A model generated the notes under the pieces. The model saw only the letters and a program-made list of their open reading frames with translations, was not told the origin of the DNA and searched no databases. 64,000 bases of DNA, taken from assembly GCA_021399445.1 (NCBI GenBank), contig JAJTUQ010000003.1, positions 558,001-622,000 of the forward strand, written 5' to 3'. The position numbers were made by a program, and so were the translations under genes. This document shows positions 43,499 to 55,773 of the stretch, piece by piece; the first letter of the stretch is position 1; each line of letters begins with the position of its first letter. This DNA comes from Xylogone sp. PMI_703 (lineage: Eukaryota; Ascomycota; Leotiomycetes).

Positions 43499-44273
43499 TA
43501 GGACTCCTAACGAACCGGATCGAACCGGATTTTAGTAATTCCGATTCCGATTCAAAATTTCGAAAATCTGAATCCGGTTCGAAAAATTCGCGGAGTTTAT
43601 CACGTGATTAAAACTATACCTATTTAGGAAGGCAGTATAATATATCCATACTGGAAATGGCAAAATTACATAATCGGATGTTTAAAACTTGAACTTGCAC
43701 ACAATCTTATAATTCATCTGTACACTTCATATAAATATGAATGAAATATTTGAATTCTATGTGAAATTTCCTATCGAATGATATAATTTTCATTGTGGCT
43801 AGAGCAAAATTAATGAAAATAATTAAATATAACTAGATTGTAGAATAAACTTCTCCGAAGTATGATATATTTTAACTCGAACAACTTAACTATCACGTAC
43901 AACAACCACCATATAACCAACTGAATTAAACCATAAGTTTAGAATGATTAATTATAACTTTAGTAACATATTTGATTAATATCAACTAATCAAATCGAGT
44001 ATTCATAGTATTATTCAAAGTTCAACACGTAATAATTATTTTTAGTTATAACCGTATAATAGTTATTCCACCGCCGAAGATAGAAGGTACTTCTTTTCGC
44101 ACCTAATTTTGGTGTGAGAATAAGTAGATTCGATCGAACTTGTTCGAATCCGCGGATTCGGACCGGTTTTATTATGTAAACGGATCGAGCTCAAAAATTG
44201 CAAGTTCGAAACCTGTTCGAAACCGGCGGTATCCGCGGATTCGAACAAATCCGGCAATCCGTTAGGAGCCCTA
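43499..44273. mobile_element. MITE C, 775 bp, hAT-like ends and 8-bp TSD
   Basis: Ends are TAGGACTCCTAACG at 43499-43512 and the inverted CGTTAGGAGCCCTA at 44260-44273, with one mismatch. The exact 8-bp duplication TGTTTGTG lies at 43491-43498 and 44274-44281. Subterminal regions are filled with GAACCGG, GTTCGAA and ATCCGCGGATTCGAA words in both orientations, typical of hAT binding-site clusters. The AT-rich core has no transposase. The element is non-autonomous. Confidence 0.88.
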
Positions 44274-44554
44274 TGTTTGTGTCCTTAGGCACAGACTCTA
44301 CAAGTGGTTAGTGTGTGATGTTCCTCTAAGTACTTCTAGAAATTTTCCTCTAAATACTCATTACCAAAGCAATTTTAATACAGCAAAAGCCAGTCAACCG
44401 AATAAGGCTATTAGATATTATACAATAACAGTTAATTCCGTACCAATTTAATATGGGATAATGCATAGAACGCGTTCTTAAATGTGTCGTTGACTTCAGT
44501 TGACATTGTGAGTGGATTTAGCTGAGCCGATGAGTGGATTTAGCTCAACCCTTT

Positions 44555-45494
44555 GTAGCTGAAAAATTCAAAGCTTTTCATAAACAGTCAATATTTATAC
44601 ATCTTATTGAATCTGACCTTTGCGATCGAAGACCCAATTATCGTACTCGGGATTGTTTCGCGTATCATTGCGCTTAATAATGGGCATGGATTGACCAAGG
44701 AAGGTGCTTAGTGAGAACCCACGTACCCTGACGTGAATAAGCAGCATACTGATGCCTCAGTTTGTTGATGGCTTCAAGTCATTTGTGTACAAGAATCTAC
44801 TCTGTCTGAGTCTGTATAACAAAACGCTACAAGTTGATTATACCCCCTCTTCTTCAGCTAGCAAGTACATGAACGTCAAAATATGCGCCACCATCGAATT
44901 AGACACTGCCGTGGAAGGGCTAAATTATGGACGTTCGGTACTTCGGCCTGCCATGTTCAAGTAGGAGCGCACAATCTCCTTTTCACATTACGTTACATTT
45001 GTCCCTGCTAGTGGAGCCTAATACATGCCATTTGCAAACTTCATTGAACTTCAACATCTTTAATTGAGATTCGTATATGTCTCTCAATGCTATGATTATG
45101 AATCACGGACGATTAATAATCTTGTTTTGTCTCGTCTACAACACCCCGTGCCCTGATTATCTGTTTTGATTACTCCGTATGGGTGGGTACTAATTGAAAA
45201 TATACTGTGAAGAAAGGATTTATAAGCTATGGCAATAAAATTATATGCTCACAATGTACTATGATACCAGCGACTTAACCATAATCTTGGATTCATATGA
45301 TGCAATTGGTAGGACTAGGTGGGTTGTGCCAAGAGATAGTTACTAGCAAGACCGCTGGTTACTCGTAGCGTCGCCGAAGCCCGCCGATGCTGAGCATCGA
45401 CATTTCAAGCTTCAACCACCATCGCTTGATCACTCAGCATCTCGCCGGTCATTTCGCTGAGCAGTCCCTTCACCAATTGACGGAATCTACAAAA
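44555..45494. other. intergenic, no gene recognised
   Basis: The open frame at 44752-44964 (70 codons) has no recognisable domain. TATAAA at 45495-45500, 105 nt before the next ATG, is the likely core promoter of the alpha/beta hydrolase. Confidence 0.5.
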
Positions 45495-45604
45495 TATAAA
45501 TTAGCAAGTGAATTCCAGCAAAAATGATCATTGTGCTCTCCTCATCGGGATTTTCTTATCACTTCCGTCTTTCGCCGTAGACTTTCTCTATTACTAAAGT
45601 TATC

Positions 45605-46878
45605 ATGCATTATTCCAGCCTACTCCTTTCCCTTGGTCTCGGCCTCGGGGTCACTGCCTCTGTACTCCCTCATCCAGCTTGCAAAGAGGTGAAGATACCA
45701 GTCACGGTTAACGTACCGCGTTTTATTCTGAGCACAAGCATCAACGACGACTGGGATACCGCGTCACTTACCCTCAACTTAACCACAAGAGACTTCGCAA
45801 ACTCTTCTTCTGACCCCCTTCCGGTTATCGGCAGCACGTCCAAAGGAGTAAAGAGTAGCTACACGATTGGGGGAACGCTTTGTGGATCTGGTGGCACCTT
45901 GCTCGTACTGACTCATGGGATCATCGAGTCTAAGCTGTAAGTGATGGGTTTACGAGCTGATTTTTGAGGTGACGGGGCTAACTTATGCAGGTACTGGAAT
46001 CCCAACTTTCCAGGATCTGAAAGCTATAATTTTATCGATGCTGCTCTTAAGGCTGGATACTCTATCCTTAGCTATGACCGTATTGGTGTTGCAACATCTT
46101 CTAAGTATGTGGCGCTCTTATCGCAGGGTCTTTAGCAAAAGTGCGAACTAACGTATCTACCTCTTTAGAGTTGATCCAATCTCGGATGCCCAGTTCCAGG
46201 TAGAGACAGCTGTGTTAAACTCACTCATCTCATATGGCCGAAAAGCAACCTCTGCTAAAAAGGTAGCCCTGGTTGGACACAGCTACGGCGCATATCTATC
46301 AGCCGCATCAGCCAGTCAGGTTCCCGTTGACGCTGTGGTTTTGACTGGATTCAGCGGCACATTCGACTACTTTGCGCCTTTCATCGCAGGTGCTAGTTTC
46401 CGTATTGCCAAGCTACAGAACCCCCTGCGATGGGGTGGCCTGCACTCTGGATACATCACCTCGGCTGACCTTTATGCCTTGACATATGTCTACTTCGCTT
46501 CAAACTTCGACCGCAGCGTTGCTGAGTGGACTTTCAATACCGAAAGCGAGCCATTTGCTCTAGGAGAGCTCCCGTCTTTGCTTGCTACCACTATTACATA
46601 CAGTGATATCAAAGCACCGGTCTTGGTCCTACAAGGTCGATATGATGTGTCCGCATGTGGCGGTGACTGTGTCGGCTTGCTTGAGAAGACCAAGAGCCTA
46701 TTCACAGGCTCAAAGACTGTCGAGACAGTTGATAACCTGCCTGCAGGGTAAGCTCCTTTTAATCCTTGTCTCCAAGCCTAGTACTAACTCATGCTGCAGA
46801 CACAACCTCAACTTACACAAAGTTGCGCCGCAGGCTTTCCAGATGATCTTCAGCTTCCTCAAGAAACAGGGATTATAA
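45605..46878 (+). CDS. secreted alpha/beta hydrolase
   Basis: Model join(45605..45936,45991..46104,46169..46747,46800..46878), 367 residues. All introns have GTAAGY/GTATGT donors and AG acceptors that keep the frame. A signal peptide covers about residues 1-19 (MHYSSLLLSLGLGLGVTA). The fold shows the oxyanion strand LLVLTHGI, the nucleophile elbow VALVGHSYG with Ser187, the acid in LVLQGRYD (Asp308) and the His in PAGHNLN (His343). Several N-glycosylation sequons lie near the N-terminus. This is a fungal secreted esterase/lipase-like family of unknown substrate. No cluster partner is obvious. Confidence 0.88.
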
Positions 46879-47579
46879 TTCCTAATTGCATGTACTGGCC
46901 AGCCGACCTCGGTAGTTGATACTCCAACCTGATTGATTGAGAAAAAGTTAATATCTTATTGCATCTTCTCTTCTTGTATCAATTTTTTTGTACTATAGCA
47001 TACGGCATATAGCACTCAATAGAATTATGAAATAATTGTGAACACCGGGCTCATTCAGTACAATTTTATTAAGGGTGACATTACTCAGGTATTATGGATA
47101 CCTAGGCCTTCGCCGTTTAGCCTTTGGCCCGGCGGCCGCCAAATAAGCAGTGGCCAGGAAGTGGCTGAATTAGGTTTACCGTAGACAGCGGGTGGTCCGT
47201 TAAGGTTAATTAATCATGGCCAACCTCCCACCGAGGGATGACCACGCACTATATCGCCCCAACGCTCACTATATCAGACTATTACATACTACAGCCACCG
47301 TTATCTAATATCATCCCATTTCTGCTGCTTTCAACAGCTGAAAGGTGGAATCTTGGAGAACCAGATCGTCGGCCAACTATTGCTAGCTGGCAGTTCCCCG
47401 TCACCTGCTGATCGAAGGAGTGGCCCCCACTATTGTGGCCGATTGACTAGTCAACGATGATGGAGATGCGCCCGGAGAGAGGAAAGATATTTCAAGAGCA
47501 GTGATAGTAGGCTCAAAGCAATTGCTCTCCAAGGAACAGAAGATTTTGACGCTGCATCTTGATCATTCTGATCACATCC
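46879..47579. other. intergenic, no gene recognised
   Basis: A GC-richer patch at 47090-47240 is embedded in AT-rich flanks. I see no open frame or repeat that supports a feature. Confidence 0.5.
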
Positions 47580-48689
47580 ATGGCTGAACATACGACTCTC
47601 TACCCCGGCGTAGCCCTGGTGACAGGCGCAGCTAATGGTAAGTTGAACCTGCATGGGACCGTGTACCTCAATCTAACAATGTATGGTAGGCATTGGCCAG
47701 GCTATCGCATATGCTTTCGCAAAGGAAGGATGTCTCCGCATTGTAATCGCTGATTTGAACCAGTCAGGTCTCCAGGAGACCGAAAACAATATTAAGACCT
47801 CCTTTGGGCGAGCTGAGGTCCTCGTTTGTACAGTGGATGTGGCTAAGCCCGATGATGTAATAAAACTCTTGGAGCAGGCCATTGGGAGGTTTGGCCGTGT
47901 GGATTATGCCGTCAATGCAGCTGGTATCATCGGCAGCCCCCAGCGATCTCACGAAATGAGCGTCGAAGAGTTCGACCGAATTAATCAAGTCGACTATCGC
48001 GGTTGTTGGCTCTGCTCAAGAGAAGAGCTGAAATATATGGTTACACAAGAGCCTTTACCTAGTCATGATGGACGCCCAGGCAATCGTGGGTAAGACCCTG
48101 TGACATAAAGTGAACCAAATGTCACTGAACACTAATAATCTCCAAGCTCCATCGTCAACATCGCCAGTCAACTTGGCATCGTCGCAAGGCCGACAGCACG
48201 TAAGTACTTAATCATGACATAAATATTTACATATATCTAACTACATTCCAAGCTGCATACAATGCTGCAAAGGCAGCGGTTATCAACATGACCAGGTCGG
48301 ATGCTATTGATGTAAGATGCACTTGTCCTAAGTTACGAGACAAATAACTAATAATACACAGTACTCGAAAGATAATATTAGAGGTGAGATATACTAAAAG
48401 AGGCTTTGAGAGAATAAACTCACATCCAAATGAAAGTTAACTGCGTCTGTCCCGGATTGATCGGTACGCGGATGGTGAACGACTCACTCGACTATTTCCG
48501 GCCTGCAATCGGCATCGCGCCTATGAACAGGTATATAAATGAGCCTTTACGAGATACTTATTGCTAATTATGAACAGAGTTGGCACTCCCGACGAAGTCG
48601 CAGATTGTGTTCTATTTCTGTGTAGTAGCAAAGCAACTTTTGTTCAGGGTGCTGCACTGGTAGTAGACGGCGGTTATACAATCAATTAA
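47580..48689 (+). CDS. classical short-chain dehydrogenase/reductase, seven exons
   Basis: Model join(47580..47637,47690..48089,48147..48199,48253..48311,48362..48383,48437..48530,48578..48689), 265 residues. Every junction is GT-AG and in phase; one exon is only 22 nt. The rebuilt protein has TGAANGIGQ for cofactor binding, D-V at the adenine position (CTVDVAKPDD), NAAG, the catalytic Ser in IVNIASQLG, Tyr/Lys in AYNAAKAA, and the C-terminal CPGLIGTRMV and VDGGYTIN blocks. An acidic residue after strand 2 (IADLNQ) suggests NAD(H) preference. The length is that of classical SDRs. Substrate is unknown; intron density is unusually high compared with the neighbouring genes. Confidence 0.9.
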
Positions 48690-49704
48690 CAGGCATGCTT
48701 ATATATTTTAGTATACGTAGATATCTGTCATGAGAATGCGTTATAGGATACCACGTATGAGAAAAAAAAAGGGTAAATTGTATTATGTCAATACGGATAA
48801 AAAGAAAGTTCAAAGATGCTGTTGGATGTGTCCAACAAGCAATCCAAGGTGCCAAACACCTTAAGTCTTTGTGCCGTACACCTACGCTGTAGGTTATCAT
48901 TCGCTCAGCTGGTGGGAATAATTTATTGCTTCAGCCGGCAAACGGAATGAGCTATGTTTCTTTTAACTATTGGCTCTCATCTCCTCTTCCGCCACCGAGC
49001 TATCTGCCAACAACTTTGGCATCAACTTAGCTAATGACAACTACTTAGTTCTTGCGCATGACGCCACTTTACCAGGTTTCCAACAGTTACGTAATTTGAT
49101 AATTGAGCATTATATGCGACTTATGGTTATAAACTGAGCATATATAGACAAGCTATAGGGAGTAAAATCTGGGGAGGTCAACTTTCTTAAATACCTTGGG
49201 TCTTCTGGCCATGGCCAACACCTGCAGTGTAACGACAGGTCAATCCTTCTAGAACCAAATTTTGGTAAGTTGCAAATATTTGTATTGGGATTTCTAAGGT
49301 TGATCTTCACGTTATTCCCGGTTGTTGACAGGGCCCCCATTTCTGATGTTGAATGCCGGAGATAGGGCAAGTAAGATCTGCGAATTGATTGGTTGAGTAT
49401 CTTCCCCGGGCTCGGGACTTGACAACTCTACAAGTGCAGAGAACATAATCATAACTCAATGAAGTAATGATAAGCTTGATTAATTCGGACCCGAAACTTA
49501 CTTAGTACCCCATGCCCTTATCGTCAGGCAAATAGACAATTGGTTTCTATAATAAAAGTGGGCTCTCATTGTACAGTAGAAGAGGTCGAAGCTGGTTTTA
49601 TATACCCCTGTGTACCCGCCTAAGAAGCTTGACCCATTACCTTCTCTACATTGTCACAGCAACAGTTTATACATTTTTATTAGAAATTGTATCCTTTCGC
49701 TGCA
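48690..49704. other. intergenic, no gene recognised
   Basis: About 1 kb containing the 5' flank of the amino-acid transporter. Nothing else identifiable. Confidence 0.5.
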
Positions 49705-51209
49705 ATGGAAGGGGAGAAAATGTTTAGTGAGAAGGGCTCTGGCCTGGACAATTCTAATGCTCTTACGGATTCTGAGGTCGCTGCTTCAGATGAATATGAA
49801 GAACATGAGGTCTTCAAGAAGACGACAGATGGGGTCAACTTTCGCACTGTCGGCTGGTTCAAAGCATGCGTCATCTTCATCAAAGTGATGTTTGCCGTTG
49901 GTGTATTGTCCCTTCCGTCGTGCATGTATTCCTTGGGCGCCGTCGGTGGTTCTCTGAGCATCATCGGCTGGGGTCTGTTCAACACATACTGTTTCGTCAT
50001 TCTAGGCGAGTTTCGTGAGAAACATCCTGGATGTCATTCTATCGCAGACATGGCCGATGTAGTTGGAGGAGTCGTTGTTAGGGAAATTACGGGCATCCTC
50101 TTCATTTTTGCCTACGTCCTCTGTGCTGGTGCCGGTATTATTGGTGTTGCCACTGGCCTCAATGCTCTCTCTCATCATGCAGCATGCACTGTTTGGTGGG
50201 CACTAATCGCTGCAGCCGTCGTTGCACTCACCGCTTCAGTTCGCAAGTTACAACATGTAGGCTGGTTGACCTATGCTGGATTTATCTCGATTTATATTGC
50301 AGTCTTGGTAGTAGTCATCGGTGTCACTCAGCGTGATAGACCTGCCGCTGCACCACAAGAGGGGCCATACGAGCTTGGTTATCATGCTATCAATAACCCT
50401 GGGTTTGCTGCTGGCATGACTGCCTCTAGCACCATCTTCTATTCTTCTTCTGGCACCAGCGCGTTTCTTCCAGTCATAAGTGAAATGCGCAATCCAAAAG
50501 ATTATAAGAAGTCTCTGTATCTATGCATGACCGTGGTGACAGCTTCTTACCTTTGTTTCAGCTTGGTAGTTTACCGCTGGTGTGGGCAATGGGTTGCGAC
50601 CCCTTCATTAGGAGTAAGTATCAAGCTATACCTTCGTTATCAGTGGCTAACATCTTCTGTAGAGTGCTGGACAAACGGTCAAGATGGTCGCATATGGAAT
50701 TGCGTTGATAGGTCTTGTTGTGAGTGCGTGTATCTATCTACATGTAAGTTTGATCTATATCAACAGCATTTCTATACCCCCTTCCCGTGCAACTGACTCC
50801 AATTTATCAATGCCACTAGGTGTCCGCCAAGTACATCTTTGTCCGCGTACTTCGTAATTCCCGACATCTGCAATCCAATACCTTCGTTCATTGGGCAACG
50901 TGGATCAGTTGCATCATTGGCCTTGCCGCTATTTCGTTCATTTTCGCTGAAGCGATTCCTATCTTTAACTACTTGAACGCGTTGACTGGTTCTATTTGTT
51001 TTGCGCCTCTAGCTATGATGCTTCCGGGATGGCTCTGGTTATATGATCATGGTCACTATCGGAAAGGATCCGCCACGCAACAAATTATATACTGGTTACA
51101 TTGGGCTATGATTGGTCTAGGAGTTTTCTTCTTGGTAGGAGCTACATACGGCGTGATCTTACAGATCAACCAGGCGTATGCGGATGGAACTATAGGTATA
51201 CCGACTTGA
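49705..51209 (+). CDS. amino acid transporter, AAAP/APC superfamily
   Basis: Model join(49705..50613,50663..50743,50820..51209), 459 residues. The start MEGEKMFSEKG is the first ATG in frame; the open frame extends only 18 nt upstream. An acidic cytosolic N-terminus of about 45 residues precedes about eleven membrane helices. The first is FKACVIFIKVMFAVGVLSLP, whose GVLSLP break is characteristic of the Aa_trans family. The middle exon encodes one helix (VKMVAYGIALIGLVVSACIY) whose ends are in phase with GTAAGT donors. The family imports neutral amino acids or related compounds at the plasma membrane or vacuole. Length is usual for fungal members (440-480). It sits between an SDR and an ALDH with no proven link. 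Confidence 0.9.
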
Positions 51210-52467
51210 TAATGACTTGTATCTTATTCGAGCTGACTGGAAATGCGATCTAGGATCCGCCTTTTCATGCGCTGATAACTCCAATTCGTCCTAAAAATAC
51301 ATCTAACACCCATTCACGCCGGAATGCGAATTTACGATACTATGTGCGGCACCTTGGGGATATATAGCCGGGAAATGAAGGTTTATATCCTATAAACAGA
51401 TATACATTCATGAATAAAACCAAATATTAGATCTCAATGAGACGATATAATTTCATCTGGTCCTAATTATACCGGAGCCCAGGCTACTTCAAAGACGACT
51501 AACTGATATCAGGCTGAGGCTATTCTGGGTGCTTATGGCGACGTTCTCCTTTTGACTAGTACATATTTTCGTAGCACTCATCCAAGCGGACAGACCTGAC
51601 GATAGTAGAGAATAGGTAGTGCTCAAATCTAATTCTTATATCATAATCATAACCTGGCACAGCATTTGTCGCCAATTGTTTCTAAGGAGTTATGTGAATA
51701 TAAACTAGCTTGGATTTGTAGATTACGAGGCTAATATAACTGTTTAAAGGAAATTTGAAAAGGGTTTTGGCTGTGATGAGACCTGTAGCCATCGGTGGTT
51801 TGATTCGGAACCACCGTTTTCGCCCAGAAGCCGCCGTATACGCCCATGGTGGGGGTTTAACCAATCAGGATCCTACTACATATTCAGCCCTAACCACTCA
51901 AAATCCAGCATCTTTTAAGGTAAATCTCAATGGCAGCGGATTTCCGCCTCTATGTCTGAGAACCTATCCAGAACAGAAATTCTCCAATCGGAGAAGAAAA
52001 TATATACTATACATGTACAGATTCACATAAAACTAGTCTAATCTTTTTAATGATCCTTGTTTTTATTTGTAAAAGGGGGCGGTATTTCGGGGAGACGAAG
52101 GAAAATGGCTTTCGCTTTACGGGGTCATTGTAGCACTAGCCAAAATTATGGTATTTCTTACTGTCTTTAGCCAGTATGATGTCGTGCTATAGACGGATTA
52201 TGTTCTGTACATCAGTATTACCACCATCAATTTTGCTCCTTGTTTCCCTCTGATAATAATAGTGAAATTTCTAGATTAATGGCGAATTTGGCAGTATTGC
52301 AGACTGCAGTTATTTAGGTTCTACAAGAAATCTCCAATATATACAGCTAAATCCTGAAATACAATCTCATATAGCTATGTATTCTATAGGCTTACTATAT
52401 CCATATCCTTGTACCTCTATCTCTATCTCTGTGATCCCAAGTTACTGGTCCATCCAGCATTGTGAGT
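51210..52467. other. intergenic, no gene recognised
   Basis: AT-rich. A small perfect hairpin, CGGTGGTT paired with AACCACCG, lies at about 51794-51817. No supported gene. Confidence 0.5.
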
Positions 52468-54057
52468 TCAACCAAATAGTGCATCACCTAAGCGGATAGA
52501 TACTGTCTTGGTCTGAGTATATTCCGCCAATCCAGCCTCGCCGAGTTCTCGGCCGATACCCGACTGCTTCCACCCTCCGAAAGGAAGCTGGGTGAGCGTT
52601 ATTGTATACTGGTTGACCCAAACAGTCCCAGCTCTAAGACCATTAGAAACACGGATTGCGGTATTGAGGTCAGTAGTGTGAACGGCAGAGGCAAGGCCAT
52701 AGGTCGTATTATTGGCGAGCTTGAGAACCTCTTCTTCAGTATCAAATTTGGAAATGGCACAAACAGGACCAAATATCTCTTCACGAACAATCTTCATGTC
52801 TTCAGTAACATTGGAGAATATGGTCGGTTGAATAAAGTATCCTTTATCACCAAAACGCTCACCACCGGTCACAAGTGTGGCACCAGCGTTTTTGCCTTCC
52901 TGAATGTAACTCATGATCCGTTCAAATTGAGTTTTGGAGACCTGCGGGCCTTGGAACGTTTCTTGTGCAAATGGATCGCCAACTTTGTTGGCCTGGGCAC
53001 GAGCTTTAAATCGCTCAAGGAATTCGTCGTATATGCCAGATTGTACATAAACACGTGAACCAGCTACACAATCTTGGCCCTGGTTGTAAAAAATGCCATA
53101 GTTAACCCAGGAAAGCGCATTTTCAATATCGGCATCATTGAAGACAATATTCGGCGATTTCCCACCAAGCTCCAGAGTGACCTTTTTCAAGTTGGATAAT
53201 GCTGCTGCTTGCATAACTTGGCGGCCTACGGCCGTAGATCCTGTGAAAGCAACCTTATCAATATCCATATGAGATGAGATAGCTGCACCGACAACTTTTC
53301 CGAGACCAGTAATGATATTAACTACTCCTGGTGGGAAGCCAGCCTCTTTGATGAGAGGCGCAAATACCAGAGCAGAAAGAGGCGTGATTTCAGATGTTTT
53401 GAGAACAACTGTATTCCCAGTTGCAAGTGCAGGCCCTATTTTCCACGCGAGCATGAGTAATGGAAAGTTCCATGGTATAATCTGGCCACAGACTCCAATC
53501 TGCATCTCGTTAAATATCAAGTCCATAATATGGTAAGGAAGACTCACTGGTTCCTGTCTTGTGTAGGAGAAGGTGTTAGGGTTTGTGTCTATTACTTTGC
53601 CTTCAATCTTATCCGCCCAACCACCATAGTATCTGAGAGTGTCAGCTACGGCTGCAATGTCGTCTTTAGCTATTACGAGTGCCTTTCCGTTGTCAAGAGA
53701 TTCAACAGAACTCAAGAGGTCTGAGTTTTTTTCAACTAAGGTTGCGAGAGTAAGCAGGAGTTTGCCTCTTTCCTGTGGGGTCACGGTTTTCCATGGTCCT
53801 TCGAATGCCTTGCGCGCTGCCGCCACAGCAATATCGACGTCTTTCTCTGTGGCTTCATGAACAGAGGTGATTATCTCTTCGGTAGAGGGATTGATGACTT
53901 CTATAGTTTTCCCTTCAACGCCTTTGACGAATTCATTGTTGATAAACCTGGATAGTTAGGGCTGATGTTACGGAATTTCGCGACGCACTTACAAGCCGGT
54001 GGGTTGAGTGTACTTGCCACTAGTTGGTGTGGAAAGTTCAACCGATAAAGAAGACAT
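52468..54057 (-). CDS. aldehyde dehydrogenase (NAD(P)+), ALDH1/aldA-like
   Basis: Three minus-strand exons, 54057-53993, 53947-53548 and 53499-52468, give 498 residues, the usual size for fungal ALDHs. The first exon encodes MSSLSVELSTPTSGKYTQPT and the second begins FINNEFVKGVEGKT. A 48-nt intron (53547-53500, GTGAGT..GCAG) has no stop and keeps the frame; translating through it would insert 16 residues between RQEP and IGVCGQIIPWNFP, where relatives have none. Catalytic residues are Glu265 in TLELGGKSP and Cys299 in NQGQDCVAG; FTGSTAVGR is the cofactor loop. The C-terminus YTQTKTVSIRLGD is typical. It oxidises aliphatic aldehydes such as acetaldehyde to acids, probably in the cytosol. Confidence 0.93.
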
Positions 54058-55206
54058 AACTATTGTATAATGCAAGTGAGTACCTCACGACTGCGAAATA
54101 TTGTATATATGAAAATGGTGGGGGTGCGAGAACTGAGAAGGGAAGAAACGCATTATTCGGGAGATATAGACTACAAACGAGTAGTAGTAGCAAAGGCCAA
54201 CAATGACAAAACTTTCCTTAGATCCGATTTGTCATGTGGCTTGAGTAAGTGGAGGATAAGAGGTTCCGCTAGAGATGTTATTGTGGATCTCTTTGATAAC
54301 CATAGAGCCCCCATCTTGGAGATTAAAGGCTTGCGACTACTCGGCACACTTTTCCATATTGGGTGCGTAAGTAAGTTCTAAGTAAGCTTGTTAGCTAGTT
54401 AAGGATATTTCGTGACAGGGCAGAAGATATTTATTCCTTTATATAAGTAATAGATGAAATTTCCGGTCCTGCAATACCGTTAGATTACAGATTTATTCAA
54501 CTAAAAGATTTAGCGAAAATGAAAGCTTTTATTTTAAATGCTTATAGTCTAGCTCTATTCTTGGTGTCCTCCTGCCGTGACTGGAGAGCAGCAAACTGAT
54601 AAGATTCAAGATGCGGTTGCTCGAGTTGACGGATGACAAGACCAAAACTGCATCTGCGTGTCGTAAATAAACGGCGATAATCGACATCACATTGATTAGA
54701 TATAAAGACGGCCCAAAATGATACATGTTCCTGCAGACGAAGGTAGCATTTACGGTATACATAACTTGGTGGGACTGAATAAACATACAACACCGCCTAG
54801 CTATGGCACAGAAACACCGAATATGGTAGCCCCTGAGATACGTTATACTCCTAGCAGCGATCTTATTGCTTTCACATCCCGGATATATAATCATAATAGC
54901 ACTTGTGTACGGAGCCAAACAGAACATTGAAGTAACGTTCTAACACTTAGACATCCCAAGTCCCCAATGTTTGGTTATAGCTTTACATGATAGTTGCAAT
55001 AGTAAGCAGTGCGTATATTATTAGTAAATACACAAGAAGCTAAGACAGAATTTAAAGAATGAGATAAAATGACACGGCTCTCATATGGGCTGCAGTTACG
55101 GCCATCATTGGTAATTGTAGGTGGAGAGAGCTATCCAGCCGTGTGGCGCAGGTGGATGTAAGTCAGATCTCTCGATAGCCAGGCCTGCAGGTTCACTGCA
55201 TGCCCC
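54058..55206. other. intergenic, no gene recognised
   Basis: Open frames on both strands at 54529-54930 overlap one another and have no domain. Likely promoter of the ALDH at the left and 3' flank of the GPI-type gene at the right. Confidence 0.5.
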
Positions 55207-55680
55207 TTATAGTACCCCGGCTACAGCAAGTAGAGCACCTCCCACAACGCCTATTTCTGCTGCTAGTTTTGCTGCCGCACCCGTAGGTGTCGCTGATGCC
55301 GGGGATGCATTAGATCCAGAGAAACTCGTTGTAGCAGGACCGGCGTCTGCGGTAGGTGTAGAACCTGCCGAGGGTGTCGGAATTGGGCCGAGACCAGTAA
55401 TAGGCGTTTTGCCTATAGTTGTCATGTAATGAGTGCCGCTTGCTTCGAGACTCTTGCTTGCCTCGATAACAAGACTAGAGTATCCGGGATCAGTGAAGGG
55501 TATAAGCGTCGCGCAGCTCAGTGGTGAGTGAATAGGTGGTTGGGTGGCGCCAACACAACATGCGGAGGAGTCTTTTGCACCGACGTAGAAGATGCCAGGA
55601 CAGTTTTCTATATCTTTGCCCATGACGATGCCAGTGAGAAATGGTAGAACGAGGAGAGCGGTCTTAAGAAATGAGGGCAT
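55207..55680 (-). CDS. small secreted Ser/Thr/Ala-rich protein, probable GPI anchor
   Basis: Intronless, 157 residues. The signal peptide is residues 1-21 (MPSFLKTALLVLPFLTGIVMG). The mature N-terminal half carries four cysteines (ENCPG, SACCVG, LSCATL). It is followed by a Pro/Ser/Thr/Ala-rich low-complexity linker (about residues 95-130) and a hydrophobic C-terminus (EIGVVGGALLAVAGVL) preceded by small residues, the usual pattern for GPI attachment. The expected location is the plasma membrane or cell wall. Family unknown; similar small GPI-type proteins are common in plant-associated fungi. The promoter has TATAAGG 87-93 nt upstream. Confidence 0.8.
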   Translation of the reverse strand: MPSFLKTALLVLPFLTGIVMGKDIENCPGIFYVGAKDSSACCVGATQPPIHSPLSCATLIPFTDPGYSSLVIEASKSLEASGTHYMTTIGKTPITGLGPIPTPSAGSTPTADAGPATTSFSGSNASPASATPTGAAAKLAAEIGVVGGALLAVAGVL

Positions 55681-55766
55681 TGTGTTTGAAAATGCTTGTG
55701 TAAAAATAATGCGAAGATTGTCAATGATAGATTCGATGCCTCCTATAGAATCGGAAGCAAGAGCGC

Positions 55767-55773
55767 CTTATAT
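55767..55773 (-). promoter_or_regulatory. TATA box of the GPI-type protein gene
   Basis: TATAAGG on the minus strand, 87 nt upstream of the ATG at 55680, followed by a short leader ending in CACAATG. Confidence 0.55.

Larger units (their letters stand above)
42782..44554. mobile_element. outer inverted-repeat element (MITE A) carrying two nested insertions
   Basis: The left arm 42782-42831 (AAAGGGTTGAGCCAAATCC...) pairs with the right arm 44509-44554 over about 46 bp; the left arm has one extra CTCA. Each arm holds two copies of an AAATCCACTCA-type word. Removing elements B and C with one duplicated site each leaves roughly 350 bp, a typical MITE size. No clear target-site duplication flanks it. 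Confidence 0.75.

Noticed and set aside
43499..44273. tRNA-like GTTCGAATCC words
   Set aside because: They occur many times in both orientations inside MITE C as subterminal repeats; no cloverleaf can be drawn.
54529..54930. Overlapping frames on both strands (up to 132 codons)
   Set aside because: No domain, mutually overlapping, no start context or splice support.
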